Shown here piece after piece: positions 56,844-64,000 of a DNA stretch of 64,000 bases (position 1 is the stretch's first letter; each line of letters starts with the position of its first letter). Position numbers and translations under genes: made by a program. The stretch is from the NCBI GenBank assembly GCA_902778135.1, contig CACYWP010000005.1:62001-126000 (forward strand). Reading direction: 5' to 3'. The DNA comes from an uncultured Coriobacteriaceae bacterium. Lineage in GTDB: Bacteria; Actinomycetota; Coriobacteriia; Coriobacteriales; Atopobiaceae. Under the pieces are notes generated by a model, which was not told the DNA's origin, searched no databases, and saw only the letters and a list, made by a program, of their open reading frames with translations.

Positions 56844-57641
56844 TCACATCAGAACGTGCTTGATGAAGATGAGCGAGCCGCCTAGCACCACCAGCACCGC
56901 GCCGGTCACGAGGCCCACCGTGCGCGTGCTCACCCGATTGGCAAACTGAGCGGACGCGAGCGATGACACCGTAGCTACGACCACGCAGACAAGCAGGGCG
57001 TCCCAGCGCTCCGCCACGATGCTCGGCTCGACGAGCATGTGGCTCACGCTGGCGATGAGCGCGGTGAAGGTCATGATGAAGGTGCTCATACCCACGGCGG
57101 TCTTGTGATCCATGCCCAACATGAACGTGAACACCACGAGCATCATCATTCCGCCGCCCGTCCCCACAAAACCGGTGCCAAAGCCTATGGTCAGGCCGAA
57201 GAAGAGCGAGATCGCCACGTCGAGCGGCGTGAGTCTGCTTCCCCGCTCAGGAGCGTCAGCACGCTTGGACTCGGGCTTCACCAAGAAGCGAATACCAATG
57301 GCAAAGGTCAGAAAGAGCGAGAAGCCACCCAGCACCACATTTCCCGCCCGATGGGCAGCAAGGCTCCCCACCACGCACATGCCCACGATGCACACGAACA
57401 TGATCCAACCGCGACGCAGGTCGATGTTCTTGTAGCGGATGTAGGTCCACGTGGTAATGGCAGACCCCAGGATGTCGGAGGCAAGTGCGATGGCCGTCGC
57501 CTGATAGGCGCCAGCCTCTCCACCGAACGACGGGCAGAGCACGTAGAGGATGGGAACCATCACGGTCGCGGCCGAGAGCCCCGCAAGCCCGGTCCCGACA
57601 CCAGCGCCAAGCGCCGCAATGACATACCAGAGGATCTCCAC
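56844..57641 (-). CDS. TauE/SafE (TSUP) family membrane transporter
   Basis: 265 residues from GTG 57641 (GAGGGGG upstream). Two related halves with about eight helices in total: GAGVGTGLAGLSAATVMVPI in the first and GFGTGFVGTGGGMMMLVVF in the second, the paired Gly-rich signature of the family. TSUP proteins export or import small anions such as sulfite, sulfoacetate or formate-like compounds. Substrate unknown. No redox partner is adjacent. Confidence 0.92.
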   Translation of the reverse strand: MEILWYVIAALGAGVGTGLAGLSAATVMVPILYVLCPSFGGEAGAYQATAIALASDILGSAITTWTYIRYKNIDLRRGWIMFVCIVGMCVVGSLAAHRAGNVVLGGFSLFLTFAIGIRFLVKPESKRADAPERGSRLTPLDVAISLFFGLTIGFGTGFVGTGGGMMMLVVFTFMLGMDHKTAVGMSTFIMTFTALIASVSHMLVEPSIVAERWDALLVCVVVATVSSLASAQFANRVSTRTVGLVTGAVLVVLGGSLIFIKHVLM

Positions 57642-57739
57642 GGCAGCCCCCTCAATTATGCCGAGGTGTGACGAGACCCATCTTACCCGCACCGTGCCCA
57701 TCTCGTCGGTTGCGAACGCGCATTCTGGTAGCCGGGCGT

Positions 57740-57900
57740 TCGGGAGGGAGGCCTGCGTCCAGTGCCAAACAGCCTTTTTTCGACCGTGGAGAACCGTCCC
57801 AGATGGTCGAGGCCCTTGTCCGACGCCAAACAGGCTCCCCCTTTTTCGACCGTGGAGAACCGTCCCAGATGGTCGAACGGGACGGAGGCCTGCGTCCGGC
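57740..57900. repeat. Tandem cluster of family A units flanked by family B copies
   Basis: Family A units at 57778-57810 and 57844-57877, each preceded by GCCAAACAG and a T-rich run, so a 66-base segment is tandemly repeated. Family B motifs, GGGAGGGAGGCCTGCGTCC (57742-57760) and GGGACGGAGGCCTGCGTCC (57880-57898), stand on both sides. Confidence 0.88.
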
Positions 57901-57946
57901 CTTACAATGGTCCGGAGAGTGCCCGATTCGAACGCGAGGAGCCTCC

Positions 57947-58603
57947 ATGGCCAGCATCGTCGCAATCAACGCAAGCCCGCGCACCACCTGGAACACGGCC
58001 ACCCTCGTTCACGAAGCCGCACGCGGCGCCGAGGAGGCAGGGGCACAGGTGCGGCACTTCGACCTCTACCAGCTCGAGCCCTACCAGGGCTGCCGCTCGT
58101 GCTTCGCCTGCAAGCGCGGCGAGACGACGGGACGCTGCGCCTATCCCGACGGCCTCACGCCCGTCATCGACGCCATCCGCGAAGCTGACGGCGTCATCAT
58201 CGGCAGCCCCAACTACCTGGGCGACATCTCGGCCGGTCTGCATTGCCTCATGGAGCGCGTCATGTTCCAGAACATCACCTACCAGACCGACCCGCGCTGG
58301 TACCGCGAGCCAAACACGCCCACCCTCTTCATCATGACGAGCAACGCACCGGACGGATCCTATCAGCAGGGCGGGTTCTATGCGGACCTGCTACAGTCCA
58401 AGCTGCTGTCAATCAGCCATGCCATCGGACCAACCCGTCCCCTGGTGTGCGGCAACACCCTGCAGGTGGAGGACTACGGACGTTATGACTGGACCATGTT
58501 CGACGCCAAGCAGCGGCAGCGCTGGCACGACACGCACTTCCCCCTCGCGCGCGAGATGGCGGCCGAGATGGGCGCGGAGCTTGTCACCGACCCCTGGACG
58601 TGA
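57947..58603 (+). CDS. NADPH-dependent FMN reductase / flavodoxin-like protein
   Basis: 218 residues from ATG 57947 (GAGGAG upstream). FMN phosphate loop VAINASPRTTWNTATL at the start, CFACKRGETTGRCAY, and GSPNYLGDISAGLHCLMERV. The pair of Cys in CRSCFACK suggests a redox or metal role, as in the iron-sulfur flavoprotein-like group. It may take part in disulfide or quinone reduction. Monocistronic by position. Confidence 0.88.
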   Translation: MASIVAINASPRTTWNTATLVHEAARGAEEAGAQVRHFDLYQLEPYQGCRSCFACKRGETTGRCAYPDGLTPVIDAIREADGVIIGSPNYLGDISAGLHCLMERVMFQNITYQTDPRWYREPNTPTLFIMTSNAPDGSYQQGGFYADLLQSKLLSISHAIGPTRPLVCGNTLQVEDYGRYDWTMFDAKQRQRWHDTHFPLAREMAAEMGAELVTDPWT

Positions 58604-58651
58604 GCGGAAGCAGGCCGTGACAGCGGCCTTTTCATCGCGTGACGCCGTTGC

Positions 58652-59647
58652 CTAAAACGTCGCATCCATGAGCGCGCGAACGGTGGCGTCGTTCATGGGC
58701 AGGTAGGTCTCGAGCGTTCCCTGCATGTCGACCACCTTCTCCAGCGAGGAGGAGACGATCTCGTACTTGGGGTGCTCGGTCGTGTCAAAGATCACGTAGT
58801 TGATACCCTGGCGATCGAGCGAGCTGCTGAAGCAGATGCCATCGAAGTGCAGGCCGGTCGTCGACTCGATACGGCCCTTCACATACTCGCTGATGTACTG
58901 CGTCACCAGATACGCCTGGTCGCCCGAGTAGTTGGGCCTCGAGAAGTAGTGCGCGAGGAGCTTGCGGAACATCTTGATCTCCTCGTCGGGAGACTCGTCG
59001 TCGGCAAAGACGTCGCGCGTGAGGTCGAACAGCACGATCTCGTCGGTAGTCATCACCTCGGCGATGCTCACCATCTGCGATATGTGCGGTCGAGCCTCGA
59101 GGGCCGCCGTCTCCCGCCTGTTGGAGGCATAGAGGTAGCTGATGCCCGCAGGGTTGATGCGACCGTTTCCGGTTGCGTCCGAGGGTGCCGCATCGGACTC
59201 GCGCTTGCCGTAACCCCACCATCCCTTGGCCCGGAAGGCCCTGAGCCGGTCCTCGAACGAGGCGAGGTCCATGGCCTCTTTGCCCGCTTCCAGCCGTTCG
59301 ATCTCCTGCTGGACATACGCCTCGGCAAACCGCGTGTGGCCGAGGTCCCCCTCGTCGTCCTGGATGAACACACCCAGCGCATGGTATACCGGCGCCAGGA
59401 ACACGTCCTCGTCGGCCTTGGTGATGATGCGGCCGCGAAACAGCACCGATCTCGCATCGAGCGTGCGCATCACCATGGGGGCAATCGCATCGACCCAGCT
59501 CAGGATGTCCGTACGAGGAAAGAAGCGGTTGTTGTTGCAGAGCTCGCGCTCGAATGCCATCAGCCTCTTCTGGATGGCGTGTCTCAGGGTCAGCTGCTCG
59601 CGCATCTGCAGCAGATGTGCCAACGTCTCGCGCTTGCTCGCATCCAT
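58652..59647 (-). CDS. RES-domain protein (putative NAD+ phosphorylase)
   Basis: 331 residues from ATG 59647 (GGGGGAGG upstream). A helical N-terminus of about 60 residues precedes an apparent RES domain. The Arg is in LFRGRIITKADEDVF near 71, the Tyr and Glu in INPAGISYLYASNRRETAALEA near 160-180, and the Ser in GICFSSSLDRQGINYVIF near 285. RES toxins of the MbcT/Res type degrade NAD+ and are usually about 200 residues and paired with a small Xre antitoxin. Here the protein is longer and no antitoxin is adjacent on either side. I am fairly but not fully sure of the family. Confidence 0.75.
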   Translation of the reverse strand: MDASKRETLAHLLQMREQLTLRHAIQKRLMAFERELCNNNRFFPRTDILSWVDAIAPMVMRTLDARSVLFRGRIITKADEDVFLAPVYHALGVFIQDDEGDLGHTRFAEAYVQQEIERLEAGKEAMDLASFEDRLRAFRAKGWWGYGKRESDAAPSDATGNGRINPAGISYLYASNRRETAALEARPHISQMVSIAEVMTTDEIVLFDLTRDVFADDESPDEEIKMFRKLLAHYFSRPNYSGDQAYLVTQYISEYVKGRIESTTGLHFDGICFSSSLDRQGINYVIFDTTEHPKYEIVSSSLEKVVDMQGTLETYLPMNDATVRALMDATF

Positions 59648-59876
59648 CGGGCCTCCCCCTCGCAACCTTCCGTGACAACCAACCCCATTATAGGAACGCT
59701 GGCAGGCATGCGGTACGGATGCGGCAATGGTCCAACCGGCAGTATCGCAGGTCATACCTCGAGCTCATCGCGAAACATCACCAACGCGCATTGGCTTTCG
59801 TCGTCCAGATGAACGATAGTTTTATCAAGGCCACGAATGCCATAGTCGATAGCGGCACTTTGAGGGAGAGCGCATC

Positions 59877-60650
59877 ATGATCTTTTGCTTTACGGCAACG
59901 GGAAATAGTCTCTATGCGGCACGTCAGCTGGGAGAGGAACCCATCAGCATCGCGCAGGAGCTACGCAAGACGGACCGTCACTACCAGGCGGACACCATCG
60001 GCATCGTGGTTCCACTCTACGAGTTCGACCTGCCACGACCCGTGGCCCAGTTCATCGCCGAGTCCACGTTCGACACGGACTACTTCTACATCGTCAGCAC
60101 GTACGGCATGCACAACGGCGGCATTGCGGAGCGTGTGAGCGCCCGCCTGGAAGCCGCAGGCCGACATGTGGACTACTACAACACGGTGATCATGGCGGAC
60201 AATGCGCTGCAGGTGTTCGACATGGCAGAGCAGATCGCCCTCGATCCCGAGAAGAGAATCGACGAGCAGCTCGCAGCCGTACGTGCGGACATCGAAGCCC
60301 AGAGACACTACATCCAGCCGGCCCTGCAGGAGGAGGTCGACTTCTACGAGGGCTACATGAAGCACCCGTTTGCGCTGCGCCCCGACAACGACAACCCTCT
60401 CTACTACGTCAGCGACGACTGCATCGGCTGCGGCACCTGCTCGCGCGTGTGCCCCATGCAGTGCATCCGCATCGTGGACAAGCGGCCCGTCTACGACTAT
60501 GACATCTGCGCGGACTGCTATGCCTGCATCCAGGCTTGCCCGCAGAAGGCCATCCACTTCGTCAACTTCGACGAGCCCAACCCCAATGTCCGCTACCGCA
60601 ACCCGCACGTGACGCTCGCCGACCTCGTGAAGGCTAACGGCCAGAGCTAG
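59877..60650 (+). CDS. EFR1 family ferredoxin-flavodoxin protein
   Basis: 257 residues from ATG 59877. N-terminal flavodoxin-like part (MIFCFTATGNSLYAARQLG; FMN phosphate loop) to about 165, then two [4Fe-4S] motifs, CIGCGTCSRVCPM and CADCYACIQACPQ. EFR1-type proteins (EF for flavodoxin plus ferredoxin) are common in anaerobes and probably shuttle electrons. Partners unknown. Monocistronic, with a terminator-like hairpin after it. Confidence 0.93.
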   Translation: MIFCFTATGNSLYAARQLGEEPISIAQELRKTDRHYQADTIGIVVPLYEFDLPRPVAQFIAESTFDTDYFYIVSTYGMHNGGIAERVSARLEAAGRHVDYYNTVIMADNALQVFDMAEQIALDPEKRIDEQLAAVRADIEAQRHYIQPALQEEVDFYEGYMKHPFALRPDNDNPLYYVSDDCIGCGTCSRVCPMQCIRIVDKRPVYDYDICADCYACIQACPQKAIHFVNFDEPNPNVRYRNPHVTLADLVKANGQS

Positions 60651-60681
60651 CCATCGCAGCGTTCTCCCGCACACCCCTCTC

Positions 60682-60717
60682 CAACGTCCCGTGTTGCCCC
60701 TCCCACACGGGACGTTG
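60682..60717 (+). terminator. Terminator hairpin after EFR1 gene
   Basis: Perfect 13-base arms CAACGTCCCGTGT and ACACGGGACGTTG with a 10-base loop, 32 bases after the stop. No T-tract. Confidence 0.7.
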
Positions 60718-60773
60718 CCATGCAAGGCGGTGCGCACAAGGAAACGGCGGAAATCTGTGAGCAGTTGGCCACC

Positions 60774-61082
60774 AAAGCGGCAGCCAGTCGACGACCTTCT
60801 TGGTTTGGCTATCCCAGAAGTCCCAGTCGTGCCCACGCAGCTCCTCGGGCCACGTGACGTCGAAGCCCGCATCCTCCGCCCAGCGTTGCACGCGCGTGCC
60901 ACTCACCCAGTCGATGTGGTTGCCCAGAAGGCCATGGAGCAGACAGGGCGTCGGATAGCCGTCGGTGGGACACCTTGGTGGTCGAGCGTCTCGAAGCCAA
61001 TCTTGTCCGAGGGCAGGATCACGTTGACGGGAACGGTGCGAACGAGGACCTTGGAGAGATGGTTGACCTGTATGAGTGCCAT
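60774..61082 (-). pseudogene. Internally deleted, frameshifted copy of the esterase gene
   Basis: From ATG 61082 the sequence follows the intact esterase (53200-54030): MALIQVNHLSKVLVRTVPVN and on. A frameshift lies at the codons for GVP.(D/T)DGYPT. The reading then resumes through LLHGLLGNHIDWVSG to RWAEDAG. There it jumps straight to the C-terminal FDVTWPEELRGHDWDFWD. About 175 codons including the nucleophile Ser are missing. The joint falls on a DAG repeated in the intact protein (EDAGLAV and DAGFDVT). Non-functional. Confidence 0.9.
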
Positions 61083-61340
61083 GGGAAGTCATTCCTTGTG
61101 CTGCGGGCATATCGCCAGCTTGACATGTGCCTGGAGACCGTGGCGTGCGGCTTCGGCAGGAAAGCAGGACTGCCCGCAAACGACGCGGCGTCGGGATGGC
61201 CGGCTGATGCGACGCTTGTGCGCGTGGGCGGACGGTTGCCGCCAGGAGCACCGGGATGACCGACCATCCCATCGGAGCAAGGAGGTAGGGACACCCCCCG
61301 TACGAGACGCCCCTCCCCTACAGCGCCTGCAGTCATCACA

Positions 61341-64000
61341 TCACTGAGAGATGATCATCGTGTCACCCCAAGGCATGCGCTCGACCACGCGCTCGACCAC
61401 TCCTTCTGCGAGGCAGACGGCAAGCTGCCGGTTGCCCGGCTGCGTAAAGACCCACTGCTCGCCGTCCGCCCAGCTCTCACGCGTGTCTGGCTCGCCCAGC
61501 AGGGCAATGACCTCGTCGACGGGCATTCCGCGCGTGATTCGGCTCGGATCGACCTCAGGATTCTCCCCAGGTTCTGCCTCGCCGTCCTGCTGAGCAGCAG
61601 CTCCGTAGGCCGCCATGCCCACCGGTACCATCTCCTTCTGGTTGTCGAGGCGCGTGGTGGTCACCCGCTGCGCCTGCGTCGGACGACCCCAGTCGGTGTA
61701 GACGGTGAGCGTACAGGTAGCCGGCCCAAAGATGGTCTGCTGGTGCGAGGCGTAATAGTGCGCCCGAATCCTGTAGACACCATCCTGCGCCTGGCGCGTC
61801 TCGTAGAGCTCGGGGCCAAAGCCGTCCGTGATGTCCTCCGACACCCGGCCGCCACTCGAGGTGTTGCGGTGTCCGTAATAGGCCTCCTCGCCCGAAGGCT
61901 CCGTAACGTGGATGTCAACATCCGTCTCGTCGGCGTCCCAGGCAAGCGTGATACGCAGATCGCAGTCCAGTACGCCCTCGAGATCCTCCCCCAGCGACGG
62001 GAGCTCTGGCGCATGCTCCCAGCTCTGCGCATCCGCCCAGGCGCGCAGGACGTTGTACTCCTCCACGGCAAAGAGGCCGATGGCCATCGGGCGACGTTCC
62101 CACGGCGTGAGCGCTATGTGACGATAGAGCTCGCCGGCCTCGGTGGCATACGCACGGGCTGCATCCTCGTCACCCTCGGCAAACGCCATCCGTGCAAGCT
62201 CGTCGAGGACGATCGCCACGTCACGATGGCTCTGCGAGTCCTCCCGGCGCATGTGCAGCACCCGACGCAGGGCGAGCAGCGCCTGTACGAGCCGGCCTGT
62301 CTCGCGCATCCGCCAGCCCATCACCCGAAGGAGCGCAGGATCGTCGATGCGCAGCTCGGCGAGGTTCGTGAGCACCGTGAGGCCGAAGTCCTGGTCGTCG
62401 TGGGCCATGAACCAGCCTGCGCAATCGAGGAAGAACGACGGGGTCGTGCGATACTGCGCGCGCTGTCCGAAATAGATCGCGCGAGCCGCATCGATGCCAC
62501 CCTCGGCGAACGCCTCGTCAAGTGCCTTGAGATAGAGGGCATCGGGCATCCATGGCCTCACGCGAACCGACGGCGCCGGAGCAGCCGACCGCTCGGAGGA
62601 CCCTGCAACAGGCCCTTCGGCCTCAAGGGAATCAGAGCCTACGGCATAGTCTGCCAGGTCATCGTCCTCCGACCATGCGCCATCCATCGCAGCCAACGGG
62701 ACAGCAGCCTCGCGCCGGGCGGGGGAAGACGCGTAGCTCCTCGCACGCGGTTCGTCGTCTTCGGCATCCGAGATGCACAGGCGCGGCCTCGGACGAGAGC
62801 CCCCGCGCATGCTGCGCGGCGCCGGTGCGCTTTCGGACTCCGATGCTCTTTCGGGCGCCGGTGCGCTGCACGGCATCGGTGCGCTATCGGGGAAGCCTTC
62901 GCCAAACTGGTCGTACAGGCTGGCGCTCGTTTCGATGTCAGCCGCCCAGCGAGGCAAGCGGGCCCCACATCGAGGGCAGAAACGCATACCCCGCGGCGAC
63001 GGGGAAGCACAACTTGGGCAGGTAATCACGTCGAGCTCGGCCAACGCAGTCCGCTCGGCAGCCTCCTTGGAGCGCTCCCACCACGAGAGCGTGGCCTTCC
63101 ACTCGCGCGCCAGACGCCAACGATGATCGTCACGCTCGCTTTGCGGACTCGAGAGGCTCATCCTGCCCGCACGGGTCCGCAGCCACGCTTCGTGCATGCG
63201 CTCCCACGACGCGGGCGGTTCGATGTCGTAGCGCAGCCACTGATCGAGCTCCTCCAGCACCAGCAGCGACGTTGTAGGCGAGACCACACCAAAGCGCCGT
63301 CCCAGTGTGAGCAGCTCGTTGGCATTCTCGCTGGCACGGACCGACAGCAGTGCGACCCTGCGCGCAGCCCAAGCGGCGGCGAGGACGTTGCCGGGACGCG
63401 CGGCGCTCCCAACCAGCGGGAAGGGTGTTCCCGTGCCACCAAAGGCAAGGTTCACCTCGTCCTCTACCAGGCGACCGATGACGCAGCGCCTTCCGCTGCC
63501 CATCAGCCCCGCATCGCAGACGTCAGCGATGCCCGTACCCCGGACGTCAAGCAGCCTCTGCGGGTTTGCCGCATCGAAGGCCAGGACAAGCTCGCGAGCG
63601 TTCCGTGGAGCATGTGCGAGGGTAAAGGCCAAGCCGTGACAAGCCTGGCGAAGCGCCTCCACGTCACGCTCGGTACCGCTGACCACGGCCAGCGCATCGC
63701 AACCCTCCGGCAGCACGAACGGCTCGTCGGAGAGCGTGTCGAGACCGTCGGAGAAGAGCAGGCAGGCACTGCCGTCAGCGACACCGGCGCAGGCCTGTGG
63801 CAGGCTCCCGAGCGTCCTCGAGAGCTCGGCGAGGTTGGTGGCACCGTCGTACGAAAGGTCGGCAAGGTGGCGTGCCAGCTCGTCGACGTCGGAAAACTCC
63901 CGTACCTCGCGTACGCGGTCGGCAAAGACGACCAGGCGCAGCGTCTTGACGGACTCCGTGCTGCCGCAGCTGCGAACGAGCTCGATCTCGCGCTGGTGAT
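61341..64000 (-). CDS. Large vWA-like protein with zinc ribbon and DUF2135 domain (5' end outside window)
   Basis: 886 codons are visible, open to the right edge. The first part reads like the end of a VIT/vWA module: LRLVVFADRVREVREFSDVD, then LSYDGATNLAEL with the MIDAS-type Thr, LLFSDGLDTL. From about 315 a zinc ribbon with CPSCASPSP and CPRCGARLP. A long Ser/Pro/Ala-rich linker (about 370-480) follows, then TPR-like helices (about 495-670). A DUF2135 domain (DVDIHVTEPSGEEAYYGH) and a C-terminal region containing a glycine-poor beta domain (VIALLGEPDTRESW) close it. VIT-vWA-DUF2135 proteins are probably involved in protein assembly; the function is not known. The start lies beyond base 64000. 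Confidence 0.8.
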   Translation of the reverse strand, partial: HQREIELVRSCGSTESVKTLRLVVFADRVREVREFSDVDELARHLADLSYDGATNLAELSRTLGSLPQACAGVADGSACLLFSDGLDTLSDEPFVLPEGCDALAVVSGTERDVEALRQACHGLAFTLAHAPRNARELVLAFDAANPQRLLDVRGTGIADVCDAGLMGSGRRCVIGRLVEDEVNLAFGGTGTPFPLVGSAARPGNVLAAAWAARRVALLSVRASENANELLTLGRRFGVVSPTTSLLVLEELDQWLRYDIEPPASWERMHEAWLRTRAGRMSLSSPQSERDDHRWRLAREWKATLSWWERSKEAAERTALAELDVITCPSCASPSPRGMRFCPRCGARLPRWAADIETSASLYDQFGEGFPDSAPMPCSAPAPERASESESAPAPRSMRGGSRPRPRLCISDAEDDEPRARSYASSPARREAAVPLAAMDGAWSEDDDLADYAVGSDSLEAEGPVAGSSERSAAPAPSVRVRPWMPDALYLKALDEAFAEGGIDAARAIYFGQRAQYRTTPSFFLDCAGWFMAHDDQDFGLTVLTNLAELRIDDPALLRVMGWRMRETGRLVQALLALRRVLHMRREDSQSHRDVAIVLDELARMAFAEGDEDAARAYATEAGELYRHIALTPWERRPMAIGLFAVEEYNVLRAWADAQSWEHAPELPSLGEDLEGVLDCDLRITLAWDADETDVDIHVTEPSGEEAYYGHRNTSSGGRVSEDITDGFGPELYETRQAQDGVYRIRAHYYASHQQTIFGPATCTLTVYTDWGRPTQAQRVTTTRLDNQKEMVPVGMAAYGAAAQQDGEAEPGENPEVDPSRITRGMPVDEVIALLGEPDTRESWADGEQWVFTQPGNRQLAVCLAEGVVERVVERMPWGDTMIISQ

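Larger units (their letters stand above)
60651..61340. other. 690-base stretch holding a terminator and a dead esterase copy
   Basis: Contains the hairpin at 60682-60717 and the pseudogene at 60774-61082. The remainder, 61083-61340, shows nothing I can name; open frames there are short and overlap one another. Confidence 0.55.

Noticed and set aside
57740..57900. Tandem 66-base repeats considered as a short CRISPR array
   Set aside because: Repeats are palindromic over their full unit, also occur singly elsewhere, and the intervening sequence is itself repeated. No cas genes are present.

Overview
The window is high-GC DNA from a saccharolytic, probably anaerobic bacterium. My best guess is the class Coriobacteriia, in or near the Atopobiaceae (Olsenella-like). 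That is an inference from gene content (many PTS and GH1 genes, RpiR and AraC regulators, EFR1-type ferredoxin protein, DUF3737, PrdX-like editing protein) and not a database result. I see no rRNA, tRNA, CRISPR array, phage or complete insertion sequence.

Layout. 1-14.4 kb: housekeeping and stress genes. These are a GntR-ABC exporter operon cut by the left edge, a GIY-YIG protein, a HAD phosphatase, a MacB-like ABC transporter, a PrdX-like deacylase, DUF3737, a MalY-type C-S lyase, a LysR regulator and an ABC-F protein. 14.4-18.2 kb: an L-rhamnose operon (rhamnulokinase, rhamnulose-1-phosphate aldolase, and an isomerase of the FucI/AraA fold). 18.6-36.9 kb: a run of beta-glycoside modules: PTS EIIC/EIIB of the lactose/cellobiose class, four complete GH1 enzymes, a ChbG-like deacetylase, a Tat-exported lipoprotein esterase, three RpiR regulators and one AraC regulator. 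An aldo/keto reductase and its divergent LysR gene sit among them. 37.1-46.9 kb: a plant-glycoside locus with GH35-like, GH43 and GH78 enzymes, a glucose/beta-glucoside PTS (EIIA plus EIIBC) and two AraC regulators. 47-64 kb: redox enzymes (GltD-like, ferredoxin-fused aldo/keto reductase, flavodoxin-like reductase, EFR1), an Rpn-type nuclease, PhzF, esterase, TauE/SafE permease, a RES-domain protein and a large vWA/DUF2135 protein cut by the right edge.

How it fits together. Extracellular or imported plant glycosides could be trimmed by GH78/GH43/GH35. Glucosides enter as phosphosugars through the PTS and are cleaved by 6-phospho-beta-glucosidases. Released rhamnose would go through the rha operon. 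A 15-base element shared by the promoters of EIIBC and of GH78/AraC ties that locus together. Repeated RpiR-type palindromes lie beside the phospho-glucosidase genes.

The most unusual features are non-coding or degenerate. A family of about 34-base palindromic units (often paired into perfect 79-85 base palindromes) recurs at six sites between genes. There are also an internally deleted copy of the phzF locus that keeps one of these palindromes, an internally deleted copy of the esterase gene, and a breakpoint where a 5'-truncated GH1 gene meets a 3'-truncated PTS EIIC gene. Together they suggest repeat-associated rearrangement. I do not see a clearly novel multi-gene defence or biosynthetic system.
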